From the NCBI RefSeq assembly GCF_009789195.1, contig NZ_WSTC01000003.1:124001-188000 (forward strand): a stretch of 64,000 bases of DNA, in the 5' to 3' direction. The stretch is from Paenibacillus sp. MMS18-CY102 (GTDB taxonomy: Bacteria; Bacillota; Bacilli; Paenibacillales; Paenibacillaceae). Position 1 is the stretch's first letter, and the number at the start of each line of letters is the position of its first letter. The notes beneath the pieces were generated by a model. It searched no databases and was not told the origin of the DNA. It saw only the letters and a program-made list of their open reading frames with translations. This document shows positions 28,977 through 36,695 of the stretch, piece by piece. Position numbers and translations under genes: made by a program.

Positions 28977-29176
28977 TTGTTAGCCCCCCATGGTGTCATT
29001 TTGTTATATATATGTCCCTGAAGCGCAGAGGTGAAGAGGTGTCATTGCATAATGCGCAATGGGAACCTTCCGTGCGGGCCAGAAAAAATCGATTCCGTGT
29101 GCAAACACTGACATACTGTTGTCGCAATCGCCTAGTATAGTTATTTATGTAAGAACCACATTGAGGAGGCGATGGC

Positions 29177-29674
29177 ATGTTTACGAGCATCCAAAACTTT
29201 ATTGAAGAGTATACGGTGGAATACGAAGGCACCTATAAGCTGCTTCAATTGATCAAAGATGAGGCGCTTCAACAACGCGTAACGCCAGAAGGGCGCACGC
29301 TTGGCTACTTAGCTTGGCATCTTGTGCCGAGCAAAAGCATTTTCGAACCGGCTGGCTTGCAATTCGAAGGGCCGCCTGACCGAAGCCCCGCACCGGAGTC
29401 GGCGGAGACGATTGCCCAGACGTACCTTGCTGCTGCGCAATCTTTGATTCAAGCGATCCAAACGCAACTGACGGATGAGGACCTGCAGCGTACGGTAATA
29501 ACGTTCAACCAGCCATGGAAAATTGGCTATACGTTGTCAGCGTTCTTGAAGCATGAGGTGCATCACCGCGGGCAGTTGACGATTCTGATGCGCCAAGCGG
29601 GTTTGCCGCTCATCGGATTGTATGGGCCGACGAAGGAAGAATGGGCAGAGTACGGCGTTCCTGCACCGGTGTAA
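29177..29674 (+). CDS. DinB/YfiT-type four-helix protein
   Basis: A 165-residue DinB-superfamily protein (not the DNA polymerase). The metal site is suggested by His in YLAWHLVPS and the pair in HEVHHRGQLTILMRQ. Such proteins are thiol-dependent transferases or have unknown functions. GAGGAGG lies upstream of the ATG. A second, dissimilar DinB-family gene is at 32.9 kb. Monocistronic, with its own terminator. Confidence 0.85.
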   Translation: MFTSIQNFIEEYTVEYEGTYKLLQLIKDEALQQRVTPEGRTLGYLAWHLVPSKSIFEPAGLQFEGPPDRSPAPESAETIAQTYLAAAQSLIQAIQTQLTDEDLQRTVITFNQPWKIGYTLSAFLKHEVHHRGQLTILMRQAGLPLIGLYGPTKEEWAEYGVPAPV

Positions 29675-29743
29675 CGTAATCGCGTACCACAAGCGTAACG
29701 CGAATCTTTGTTTAACCTAACAGCCGATAAACGCATGATCCTA

Positions 29744-29771
29744 AAGGGGAACCGCCGCGGTTCCCTTTTTT
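29744..29771 (+). terminator. Rho-independent terminator
   Basis: GGGGAACCG / CGGTTCCC hairpin with a tiny loop, followed by TTTTTT, 70 bp after the DinB-family gene. Confidence 0.9.
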
Positions 29772-29891
29772 GCTATGGATGGACCAACTCCGCCGCTTTC
29801 CACGTTTGGCCCCATATCTTCACAGCATAACGGCATTCGTTCGCGGGGACATTAAGCTCGTCAGATAATCTCAAAATGAGGTGCTAATCCG

Positions 29892-30710
29892 ATGAAAAAG
29901 GTTGTCGCAATCGTAAGTGTCATTCTTCTCGCAGCAACAGGCTCAGGCTGTTCCATGCACAAGGTCGATAATACGCCGAATTATACGACCAAATCGACGT
30001 TACCGCACGATATGAACAGGTCGGCGTCACCGAATTACACGCTGAAATCGACGCCGAACTCGTCCAAAACGACTCAAGCGTCATCCATCGCAACGAAGGG
30101 CTCGTCGCTTAAGTCATTGTCAACGCCGCAGTATGGGTCGCAGCAACGTTGGATCGTAATCGGCGGCAATGGCGCAGGCTGGGGCAACTTGGGCAACATC
30201 GGCAACTTTAACCCAAACAACCCGGGCTCATACCCATCATATCCGGGCAACCCGTCAGCTTCGTATCCAACGAACCCAACACCTAGCAAGCCATCTACAC
30301 CATCTACGCCTGCACCATCGACACCATCTACAAATGCACCTGCCAGTGCAAATGCAACGAAAGTGCTGCAGTTGGTGAACACGCAGCGCAAAAATGCAGG
30401 CCTCCCTGCTTTAACGATGGACAGCGCATTGGCGAACATGGCTTTGGTCAAAGCCAAAGATATGATCAATAACAACTACTTCTCCCATAACTCGCCGACG
30501 TACGGCTCGCCGTTCGACATGATGGCGAAATTCGGCATCACTTACCGTACAGCTGGCGAGAACATCGCGAAGGGCCAGCAGAGCCCCGAGCAAGTTATGA
30601 ACGATTGGATGAACAGCCCGGGCCACCGCGCTAACATCTTGAAGAATGGCTACACGAAGCTTGGCGTTGGTTACTACAACGGCGCTTGGGTGCAGGAATT
30701 TACGGGCTAA
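29892..30710 (+). CDS. CAP/SCP-domain lipoprotein (YkwD-like)
   Basis: A 272-residue secreted lipoprotein with lipobox TGSGC (Cys about 20). A low-complexity Ser/Thr/Asn/Pro linker (about 25-155, with repeated NYTxKST units and an STPSTPAPSTPS run) follows. The C-terminal CAP domain (about 158-272) has NTQRKNAGLPAL, SHNSPTYGSPFDMM, GENIAKGQ and SPGHRANIL. The family is common in spore formers, where members are found on spores or cell walls. The catalytic status of bacterial CAP domains is unclear. It ends abruptly at VQEFTG, slightly short of many homologues. Confidence 0.9.
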   Translation: MKKVVAIVSVILLAATGSGCSMHKVDNTPNYTTKSTLPHDMNRSASPNYTLKSTPNSSKTTQASSIATKGSSLKSLSTPQYGSQQRWIVIGGNGAGWGNLGNIGNFNPNNPGSYPSYPGNPSASYPTNPTPSKPSTPSTPAPSTPSTNAPASANATKVLQLVNTQRKNAGLPALTMDSALANMALVKAKDMINNNYFSHNSPTYGSPFDMMAKFGITYRTAGENIAKGQQSPEQVMNDWMNSPGHRANILKNGYTKLGVGYYNGAWVQEFTG

Positions 30711-30727
30711 CACTCGTTAATAAGCAC

Positions 30728-30775
30728 AAAAAACCGAGCAGCACAAGGATTAGCTTCCCTGCGCTGCTCGGTTTT
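30728..30775. terminator. Bidirectional terminator
   Basis: AAAACCGAGCAGC and GCTGCTCGGTTTT arms around a loop of about 20 nt, between the convergent CAP lipoprotein and ankyrin genes. Confidence 0.85.
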
Positions 30776-30790
30776 ATGCGTTTCAGCTTG

Positions 30791-31489
30791 TCATTCCACA
30801 AAGCCATCCGTCATGCTCTTCAACAAAGCAGCGATGTCCGCCTGCTCATTGAGCTCCGCTACATCCCGCGCCGTTTGTCCATAATTATTGCGAACGGTAA
30901 CATCTGCCCCTTGGTTGATCAAATATTGGGTGACTTCGAGATGCCCGTACATCGCAGCCTGATGAAGCGGCGCGCCGCCATCCCCGTCCTTATCAGCCAA
31001 ACCGTCCACTTGAACGCCATGCTCGACGAGCAGCTTCACGAAATCTAGGCTGCCAATGGAGGCTGCCAGCACCAGCGCCTTTTCTCCATGCATATCCAAA
31101 CGCAAGCCCGCTTCGAGCAGCAGCTCCGCTTCCTCTACGGACTCTCCGTACACCGCATGCCACAAAGCCGAATGGCCCAGCGGATTCGCCGCATTCACGT
31201 CCGCACCCCGGTCTAGCACATATTGCAGCTCATCCAACTTTCCCCGCCCTGCTGCACATACGATCGCCGGAAAGCTTGGATCGTTCAACTCTGCCCCATG
31301 CTCGATAAGCAGCTGGACCAGCTCAAAATCATAGCCGCCAAACCGCCCCCATGCCCAGCTCAAATACGTCCCTTCCGCCGAAAGCGGATTCAATTCCAAG
31401 CCTTGCTCGACGATAAGGCCACGTACCGTTGCCTTATCCTTTTGTTTAATCGCCAGCATCATTCGGTCTTGCAAAACTGCTGTTTCCAT
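30791..31489 (-). CDS. Ankyrin-repeat protein
   Basis: A 232-residue protein built of about six ankyrin repeats (for example GADVNAANPLGHSALWHAVY and GGAPLHQAAMYGHLEVTQYL). No signal peptide. Ankyrin repeats mediate protein contacts; the partner is unknown. It is divergent from the ArsR regulator gene. Confidence 0.88.
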   Translation of the reverse strand: METAVLQDRMMLAIKQKDKATVRGLIVEQGLELNPLSAEGTYLSWAWGRFGGYDFELVQLLIEHGAELNDPSFPAIVCAAGRGKLDELQYVLDRGADVNAANPLGHSALWHAVYGESVEEAELLLEAGLRLDMHGEKALVLAASIGSLDFVKLLVEHGVQVDGLADKDGDGGAPLHQAAMYGHLEVTQYLINQGADVTVRNNYGQTARDVAELNEQADIAALLKSMTDGFVE

Positions 31490-31570
31490 ATCGGCAGCTC
31501 TCCCCGCATACGTTCGTTCTATCCATCATATCCGTTTTTTGGCACATTTACGACAGAAATTTGTGCAACT

Positions 31571-31606
31571 ATATGCCTTGACAGGCATATTCCAAATGGG
31601 ATACAT
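31571..31606 (+). promoter_or_regulatory. Promoter and likely autoregulatory operator of the arsR-type gene
   Basis: The consensus -35 TTGACA (31578-31583), a 17-bp spacer and ATACAT (31601-31606) form a good promoter. The -35 is the exact loop of a perfect 7-bp inverted repeat, ATATGCC and GGCATAT (31571-31590). A dimeric ArsR-type regulator bound there would occlude RNA polymerase. Confidence 0.65.
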
Positions 31607-31613
31607 TCAATCC

Positions 31614-31967
31614 ATGCAATCAACCCTAACTGCTCTGGCTGAGCCTAACCGGCTGCACATTGTTGAGCTTCTGCGCGACGGCCCTCTCCCTGTAGGAGAA
31701 ATCGCCGACCGGCTTGAACTCAATCAGCCTCAAGTATCCAAGCATCTGCGCGTTTTAACGGGTGCCGGCCTTGTCGAAGTGCAACCGGAAGCCAATAAAA
31801 GATTTTATAAGCTGCAGACCAAGCCCCTTCAGGAGCTGGATGAGTGGCTGGGCTCTTACCGGCGAATGTGGGAAGACCGCTTCGACCGGCTAGATGCGTA
31901 TCTGCTCGAGCTGCAAGGCAAAACGAACAACCTGAACGCTAACAAGCAAGAACCTACACAACCGTAA
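31614..31967 (+). CDS. ArsR-family transcriptional regulator
   Basis: About 117 residues, a winged helix regulator of the group that pairs with AHSA1/SRPBCC proteins. It has ALAEPNRLHIVELLRDGP, then the recognition helix LNQPQVSKHLRVL, and a basic wing. It lacks the Cys pairs of metal-sensing ArsR proteins. The start at 31614 is chosen because the predicted +1 falls on or next to this ATG and because related proteins begin just here; the upstream in-frame ATG at 31596 would lie inside the promoter spacer. The message would then be leaderless. Operon with the AHSA1 gene 82 bp downstream. Confidence 0.82.
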   Translation: MQSTLTALAEPNRLHIVELLRDGPLPVGEIADRLELNQPQVSKHLRVLTGAGLVEVQPEANKRFYKLQTKPLQELDEWLGSYRRMWEDRFDRLDAYLLELQGKTNNLNANKQEPTQP

Positions 31968-32049
31968 TTCCGCAATTCACAACAATGCGCTAAACGAGCA
32001 GCATGCAACATGGCATTTAGCCATATTTTCACGATTTGGAGGAATCGAA

Positions 32050-32571
32050 ATGCCTGCCAACAACACAACCAGCTTAGACGAAGCCGCATTTGAACTTACA
32101 CGCGTATTCAACGCCCCGCGGGAGCTCGTATTCAAGGTATGGACCGAGCCTGATCATCTGTCGCAATGGTGGGGACCGACAGGCTTCGAATTAGGCGTTG
32201 CCAAGATGGACCCAAGGCCAGGCGGCGTGTTCCATTACAGCATGCGTTCACCGGAGGGCTTCGAAATGTGGGGCCGAATCGTCTATCTTGAGATCGATGC
32301 GCCAGAGAAGCTGGTCTTCACCACTTCCTTCTCCGATGCAGATGGCAATATTACTCGCCATCCAAGCAGTGAAACATGGCCTCTGGTCGTCGAGAGTACA
32401 CTAGTTTTCACAGAGCAAGATGGCAAAACAACAATCGCCATGCGCGGCATTCCAGTTGACGCGACTGAGGAAGAAGTTCGTACATTCCTTGAAGGCCATA
32501 GCTCGATGCAGCAAGGCTTCGGCGGCACGTTCGCACAGCTTGAAGCATACTTGGAGCGCGTGCAAGCGTAA
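32050..32571 (+). CDS. AHSA1/SRPBCC-domain protein
   Basis: A 173-residue START/Bet v1-like protein. It starts with the characteristic ELTRVFNAPRELVFKVWTEP, continues with LSQWWGPTGFE and ends with MQQGFGGTFAQLEAYLE. The domain forms a hydrophobic ligand cavity; ligands in this group are unknown. GGAGG lies just upstream of the ATG. Such genes are very commonly paired with the ArsR type encoded immediately before, which supports co-regulation. Confidence 0.9.
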   Translation: MPANNTTSLDEAAFELTRVFNAPRELVFKVWTEPDHLSQWWGPTGFELGVAKMDPRPGGVFHYSMRSPEGFEMWGRIVYLEIDAPEKLVFTTSFSDADGNITRHPSSETWPLVVESTLVFTEQDGKTTIAMRGIPVDATEEEVRTFLEGHSSMQQGFGGTFAQLEAYLERVQA

Positions 32572-32603
32572 GATACGCAAGTGCCAGCATCACCAATACG
32601 CAC

Positions 32604-32653
32604 AACAACAAAAGGCCGAGACCGGCGTTCCCGGTTTCAGCCTTCTTGTTGTT
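32604..32653. terminator. Bidirectional terminator
   Basis: AACAACAAAAGGC...GAGACCGG and CCGGTTTC...GCCTTCTTGTTGTT form a long stem with a short CGTT loop. The 3' arm also carries the stop codon of the truncated MOSC remnant on the other strand. Confidence 0.75.
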
Positions 32654-32729
32654 CCAAATACTCCACCATTGATTTGATTGGGTAACGCATCAATTCGGTT
32701 ACTTGGCCGATTGCTTCTGTTTGTGGCAC
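32637..32729 (-). pseudogene. Truncated MOSC-domain protein, N-terminal 30 codons only
   Basis: GTG-started reading frame whose middle is QVTELMRYPIKSMVEYLEQQ and then stops. The segment matches the first beta-strand of MOSC N-terminal domains (elWRYPVKSM-type motif, molybdenum cofactor sulfurase-like family). Everything after is gone, and the frame runs straight into the terminator stem. It is too short to be functional as a MOSC protein. Confidence 0.65.
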
Positions 32730-32815
32730 ATCGTTCACTCTCTTCGGTTAGTCATTGGCATGCCATTACTATGCACGGTTTTCTTCCGGATCATGAAAAT
32801 AAAATGGCAGCCTCG

Positions 32816-32851
32816 GAAGGATATCCGAGGCTGCCGACTTATTTTTGAGCA
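32816..32851 (-). terminator. Terminator near the second DinB-family gene
   Basis: GGCAGCCTCGG and CCGAGGCTGCC arms with a 7-8-nt loop. T-rich sequence follows on both strands. It lies about 65 bp after the stop of the minus-strand gene at 32914. Confidence 0.8.
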
Positions 32852-32913
32852 TGTAACCCATTTAAGAATTCTTGAAGATGCCATTCGAAGACGCCCTTGA
32901 TATAGTACATGCT

Positions 32914-33396
32914 CTAGGTTTCCAAACAGCTTGCAATTTGCCCCTTATGATGCAAATCATGCTCCACAAATTCATGAATGATGTAAATCAAAGAGTACGG
33001 CGTACCTGTCTTCGGGCAATTGGCGACGCCGTTAGCTGGCACTTCCAGCCTAATTTCCTCCGGTTTCATCTCCCTCAGCATCTTAACTAGCCGCATTCGA
33101 TCACTTGCGAATTGTTCAAGGAGTTGATCCTTGCGTATGCCAGAGTTCGCATATTCATAGGCTCTAGCATTATAAGCATCAAAATCGGGGAATTCCATGC
33201 CTTCGCCCCGCCTGACGGAAGGAATGACGATATCGATAAGATGCAGATCCCAATTTCTCAGATGGGCGATGACTTCAGCTACAGATGCTTTACCTTCATT
33301 AATGGGGCGACGCCACTCTTGATCACTTCGTTGAACTAACTGATTCGTCCAAACGGCGAATTGTTCGAATGCATCGATTGTACTGGATATATTCAT
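32914..33396 (-). CDS. DinB-superfamily (ClbS/DfsB-like) protein
   Basis: A 160-residue four-helix-bundle protein. HLRNWDLHLIDIVIPSVRRG and HEFVEHDLHHKGQIA supply the probable metal-binding His residues. Distinct from the protein encoded at 29177. Function unknown; the family includes detoxification and thiol-transfer enzymes. Monocistronic. Confidence 0.85.
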   Translation of the reverse strand: MNISSTIDAFEQFAVWTNQLVQRSDQEWRRPINEGKASVAEVIAHLRNWDLHLIDIVIPSVRRGEGMEFPDFDAYNARAYEYANSGIRKDQLLEQFASDRMRLVKMLREMKPEEIRLEVPANGVANCPKTGTPYSLIYIIHEFVEHDLHHKGQIASCLET

Positions 33397-33464
33397 TAAG
33401 CAGCCTCCTTATCACATGGATACATCGTAGCACAACTCTCTCACAATAGAAACGTACGTTCCCA

Positions 33465-33893
33465 TTATAGTTGTTTAATAAATCCAGTGCTTTTCTCCGT
33501 GTACCCAGCTCGTCGGTAAAATAGATGGGCGGCTTCCCGTTCGCTTCGATTCCCGCTGTTCAAGGCTATCGCGACCAAGCCATTATCTCTTGCCCACCGT
33601 TCTGCCTCTTGGATTAACAATTTGCCTATGCCTTTATTTCGAAACCGCTCATCAACGACGAAAGCAACAATTCGCGCATACCCACCATTTTTTTCGTAAA
33701 ATACGCCTGAACACAATCCGATCATCCCCACTACGCTCCCATCGGCCTCAGCGACCAACGTATGATAGTCCGGATAAGCTGAAATCCGTTCGAAACGTTC
33801 CTCCATTTCCTCAACAGATGTTGGATAACCCAGTTCACCCATTAAATAGGCTAGTGCACGGCTGTCGGTTCGTTCGGCCGTTCTTATATTCAC
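33465..33893 (-). CDS. GNAT-family N-acetyltransferase
   Basis: A 142-residue acetyltransferase using acetyl-CoA. It shows the pyrophosphate-binding motif A region VVDERFRNKGIGKLLIQEAE and the C-terminal motif ALNSGNRSEREAAHLFYRRAGY with the conserved FYRRAGY ending. Full length for the family. The substrate is not indicated. A second, broken GNAT gene lies immediately upstream. Confidence 0.9.
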   Translation of the reverse strand: MNIRTAERTDSRALAYLMGELGYPTSVEEMEERFERISAYPDYHTLVAEADGSVVGMIGLCSGVFYEKNGGYARIVAFVVDERFRNKGIGKLLIQEAERWARDNGLVAIALNSGNRSEREAAHLFYRRAGYTEKSTGFIKQL

Positions 33894-33908
33894 AGGCTTC
33901 CCTCCCCA

Positions 33909-34207
33909 TTAATGCGTTAAATCTTTTTTCAAATAATAATGTGAATGCTCCCTGCCTACATGATCGATGCTCCCAAAGACGCTATACCCATGCTTCTCAT
34001 AAAATCCCCGCGCCAATTCCAGCATACTTCGCCCAAAATGCCCCCGCGGACACTTCCATCTCCGTCCTTAAGAAACACGCAAATCTCCTCGTATCTCCCT
34101 CCTAAATCAGCTGGGAAATGTTTTAAATTAAATCTATAAAGTTCGTCCTCTATATATTGTTTATTCTTTTGATTGGATTCTTTCGTAATTTGAAGTTTAA
34201 GATCCAT
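33909..34207 (-). pseudogene. GNAT acetyltransferase with internal deletion and frameshift
   Basis: The N-terminal part reads normally from MDLKLQITKESNQKNKQY to GGILGEVCWNW. In the next frame the sequence continues GFYEKHGYSVFGSIDHVG and ends HYYLKKDLTH with a stop at 33909. The conserved central part, about 45 codons including the acetyl-CoA-binding motif, is missing, and the junction is out of frame. Both gene ends and the RBS side are intact. This is a clean internal deletion rather than gradual decay. Confidence 0.85.
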
Positions 34208-34338
34208 GCCACTCTCTCCTTCTATTCACAAATATTATGTATGAGCGCCTAAAATAAGAGTTTACTGGAAAATGTTATAATCGTATAGAACAAGCAGGCC
34301 AGCTACGGTTTAATTTCATTTTGTTGCGTTCCAGATAA
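34208..34338. other. Intergenic stretch upstream of the candidate small RNA
   Basis: AT-rich, no coding sequence seen. It presumably contains the former promoter of the broken GNAT gene. Confidence 0.4.
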
Positions 34339-34367
34339 TTGAAATTTATTTCTAATCATAGTATTAT
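34339..34367 (+). promoter_or_regulatory. Strong sigma-A-like promoter
   Basis: TTGAAA, 17-bp spacer, TATTAT. It drives the short terminated transcript at about 34374-34440. Confidence 0.6.
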
Positions 34368-34373
34368 TAACAA

Positions 34374-34440
34374 GCAATATCTTAGGTTGCTTTAAGCCGA
34401 AGAAAGTGCCCTTCCTTCTACGAGGATAGGGCACTTTTTT
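34374..34440 (+). ncRNA. Candidate small RNA or attenuated leader
   Basis: Starting about 7 nt after a good promoter, the predicted RNA of about 67 nt has a first hairpin AAGCAA/TTGCTT (34372-34392) and a strong terminator AAAGTGCCC/GGGCACTTTTTT (34403-34440). No ORF fits inside. It could be a stand-alone sRNA or a leader attenuating the 100-residue protein gene that starts 58 bp later. Confidence 0.5.
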
Positions 34441-34497
34441 GATCGAGACTCTAATTATGGGGTTATGCCAATAAACGATTAGCTGGGGGTATATGAT

Positions 34498-34800
34498 ATG
34501 AGCCGATTAGTAGAATTGCATGAAATGAAAGTTGAGGGCAAGCTACTGGCGGATGTATTTCCTAAATTTGTGGAAGAAATGTACCGCGTTAAGAAGAAAT
34601 ATAAACGTGAACTAATCATTGACCATTTTACTAGAGCGGTTAACGCAGTTATTCCTCAAGCCGTGGCGGAGCATGCACTAGACGCAGAGCGTTTACGCGT
34701 TCTCAACGGTATTTTTGATAAATATGTGGGCACTTATCTAGCCGCCGGCCCGGATATGGCGCAAAAATTCATAAATGATATTATAGGCAAGGACAACTAA
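34498..34800 (+). CDS. Small helical hypothetical protein
   Basis: 100 residues, predicted almost fully helical and charged, with no signal peptide or membrane segment. GGGGG lies about 8-12 nt upstream of the ATG. I do not recognise the family. It lies just after the candidate attenuator/sRNA, and in front of the marR-type promoter. GC content is lower than the genes downstream. Confidence 0.6.
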   Translation: MSRLVELHEMKVEGKLLADVFPKFVEEMYRVKKKYKRELIIDHFTRAVNAVIPQAVAEHALDAERLRVLNGIFDKYVGTYLAAGPDMAQKFINDIIGKDN

Positions 34801-34828
34801 GGATTGGGAGAACCGCCTTAACCTCGCA

Positions 34829-34857
34829 TTGACATAATGGCCCCCACAACCTAGAAT
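34829..34857 (+). promoter_or_regulatory. Promoter of the marR-MFS operon
   Basis: TTGACA, 17-bp spacer, TAGAAT: near-consensus sigma-A promoter about 36 bp upstream of the MarR start. Confidence 0.75.
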
Positions 34858-34865
34858 GAGTATCA

Positions 34866-34879
34866 ATTAGCTAGCTAAT
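34866..34879 (+). promoter_or_regulatory. Likely MarR operator
   Basis: Perfect 14-bp palindrome ATTAGCTAGCTAAT at the predicted transcription start, between the promoter and the RBS. MarR-family dimers typically bind such palindromes to repress their own operon. Confidence 0.65.
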
Positions 34880-34892
34880 GGAGGTTGTCACC

Positions 34893-35387
34893 ATGGTATC
34901 GCATTCGTTCCAGTTCTCACAAGCGACGATGCATTTATTAATTCATGTCTACCGCCTGCATCGGCAGCATGTTGATGCCAGCGTTCAGCCGCTCGGCGTC
35001 TCTCCTGGCCAACCGCCTGTTCTAGCGAGGTTAACAGCGCAAGATGGGCAAGTGCAGAAGGATTTGGCAGCGCGAGTCAATCTCCAGCCTGCAACGCTGA
35101 ACGTCATGATTGGCCGGATGGAGAAAGCTTCGCTGGTAAAGCGCCTGCCCGATGCGGCCAATTACCGCGTATCCCGCGTTTATCTCACCGACCAGGGAAA
35201 AGCGGCAGCTGAAGCCGTGAATGACGCGCTTGGCGAGATCGAACAGATCAGCCTTGCTGGTTTTTCTGCTGAGGAAGAGCAGCTGTTCCGCCAAATGCTG
35301 CAGCGTGTCCACTATAATTTGTCAGCGCATAAATCGCTTCATGCCGAGCCGTCACCCACGCCCCCCATCCAAGAAGGCAAGGAATGA
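34893..35387 (+). CDS. MarR-family transcriptional regulator
   Basis: About 164 residues with the winged helix DLAARVNLQPATLNVMIGRMEK and the wing sequence KRLPDAANYRVSRVYLTDQG. The ATG at 34893 has TGGAGG 8-9 nt upstream. The downstream drug-efflux gene starts 4 bp after its stop and uses an RBS inside its last codons, so the two are co-translated. It probably represses the operon through the palindrome at 34866 and releases it on binding an exported compound. Confidence 0.92.
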   Translation: MVSHSFQFSQATMHLLIHVYRLHRQHVDASVQPLGVSPGQPPVLARLTAQDGQVQKDLAARVNLQPATLNVMIGRMEKASLVKRLPDAANYRVSRVYLTDQGKAAAEAVNDALGEIEQISLAGFSAEEEQLFRQMLQRVHYNLSAHKSLHAEPSPTPPIQEGKE

Positions 35388-35391
35388 TATT

Positions 35392-36603
35392 ATGAATACA
35401 AAATCCCCACGTCCAAAACGCCGGCTCGGCATCGTTCTCATTCTAGGATCATTGTCCGCATTCGGCCCGCTATCGCTCGATATGTATTTGCCTACGCTTC
35501 CGAAGCTCGCAGATGACTTAAACGCTAGCGCATCGCTCGGCCAGTTGAGCTTAACCGCATGCCTTATTGGCCTTGCCGTCGGCCAACTTATCGCAGGCCC
35601 AATCAGCGATGTGCGCGGCCGCCGATTGCCACTACTGTTCGGCTTGCTGCTATTTGCTGTCACCTCATTCCTATGTGCAATGAGCACCTCGATCGAAATG
35701 CTCATTGCGCTTCGCTTCGTTCAAGGGCTCGGCGGGTCGGCGGGCATTGTGATCGCGCGGGCGGTCGTCCGGGATATGTATAGCGGCACGGCGATGACGA
35801 AGTTTTTTGCAATGCTGATGCTCGTCAACGGCGTCGCGCCGATTGCAGCCCCGATCTTCGGTGCCCAGATGGCCAAGTTCACGTCTTGGCCAGGCATTTT
35901 CGTCGTGCTCGGCCTGATTGGCGTTATTATGCTCGCTTCGGTATTATTCGGCCTTGGCGAGACGCTTCCGCGGGATAAGCGCTCGAAGAGTGGGCTGGGC
36001 AACACCCTCTCCACCTTCGGCCGCCTGCTGCGAGACCGCAGCTTCATGGGTTATGCGTTAACGCAAGGGCTCATCACCGCTGCAATGTTTGCCTATATTT
36101 CGGGTTCGCCCTTCGTCATACAGGATTTATTCGGCGCATCGCCGCAGGCGTTCAGCCTTATCTTCGCGGTTAATGGCCTTGGCATCGTGCTGGGCGGCCA
36201 GCTCGTCGGCAAGCTTGCTGGACGAATCAGCGAATCGAAGCTGCTCTTATACAGCTTGCTGTATGCAGCAACTGGCGGCATTGCATTGTTCGCCATGATT
36301 GTGGCGCATGCCCCGTTAGGCGCTGTACTGCCGCCGTTGTTCATGGTCGTCTCCAGCGTAGGGCTCGTGAGCACGACTGCTTTTTCGCTAGCTATGCAAA
36401 AACAAGGGCAATCCGCAGGCAGCGCCTCTGCTCTGCAAGGGCTCATGTCTATGCTCGGCGGCGCGCTTATTGCACCTCTGGTCGGCATCGCCGGAAGCGG
36501 CACTGCGCTGCCGATGGGCATCGTCATTGCAGCGGCGGATGCCGGAGCGATATTGGTTTACTGGCTTATGATTGTGCGTGCAGGGAAGGAAATCCGAGTG
36601 TGA
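35392..36603 (+). CDS. MFS drug-resistance transporter, Bcr/CflA family
   Basis: A 403-residue 12-helix major facilitator. The family signature is visible early as LSAFGPLSLDMYLPTLP and GPISDVRGRRLPLLFG (motif A, D-x-x-G-R-R), then FVQGLGGSAGIVIARAVVRD (motif C region). It exports drugs such as bicyclomycin-like compounds or sulfonamides by proton antiport in characterised relatives. The start ATG at 35392 follows AAGGAATG inside the end of marR; a longer upstream reading is an overlap with marR in another frame. Confidence 0.93.
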   Translation: MNTKSPRPKRRLGIVLILGSLSAFGPLSLDMYLPTLPKLADDLNASASLGQLSLTACLIGLAVGQLIAGPISDVRGRRLPLLFGLLLFAVTSFLCAMSTSIEMLIALRFVQGLGGSAGIVIARAVVRDMYSGTAMTKFFAMLMLVNGVAPIAAPIFGAQMAKFTSWPGIFVVLGLIGVIMLASVLFGLGETLPRDKRSKSGLGNTLSTFGRLLRDRSFMGYALTQGLITAAMFAYISGSPFVIQDLFGASPQAFSLIFAVNGLGIVLGGQLVGKLAGRISESKLLLYSLLYAATGGIALFAMIVAHAPLGAVLPPLFMVVSSVGLVSTTAFSLAMQKQGQSAGSASALQGLMSMLGGALIAPLVGIAGSGTALPMGIVIAAADAGAILVYWLMIVRAGKEIRV

Positions 36604-36611
36604 AAATTAAA

Positions 36612-36655
36612 AAGGAGGTGCCCCATAAAGCCATGTCGGCTGGGGACACCTCCTT
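36612..36655. terminator. Hairpin after the MFS gene
   Basis: AAGGAGGTG and CACCTCCTT arms with inner GCCATG...GGC pairing. It is similar in core sequence to the hairpin at 9388-9429. The T-run is on the minus-strand side (TTTTTAATTTTC), so orientation is uncertain. Confidence 0.6.
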
Positions 36656-36695
36656 GGAATGATAGGTACAATATGATGCTATTGGAGGGAATCTT

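Noticed and set aside
29041-29160. Another copy of repeat family B near TTGCATAATGCGCAATGG
   Set aside because: Similarity is limited to a few bases of one arm; not enough to call.
35221-35391. N-terminal extension of the MFS transporter frame into marR
   Set aside because: It is marR sequence in another frame. The family N-terminus begins at the ATG 35392, which has its own RBS.
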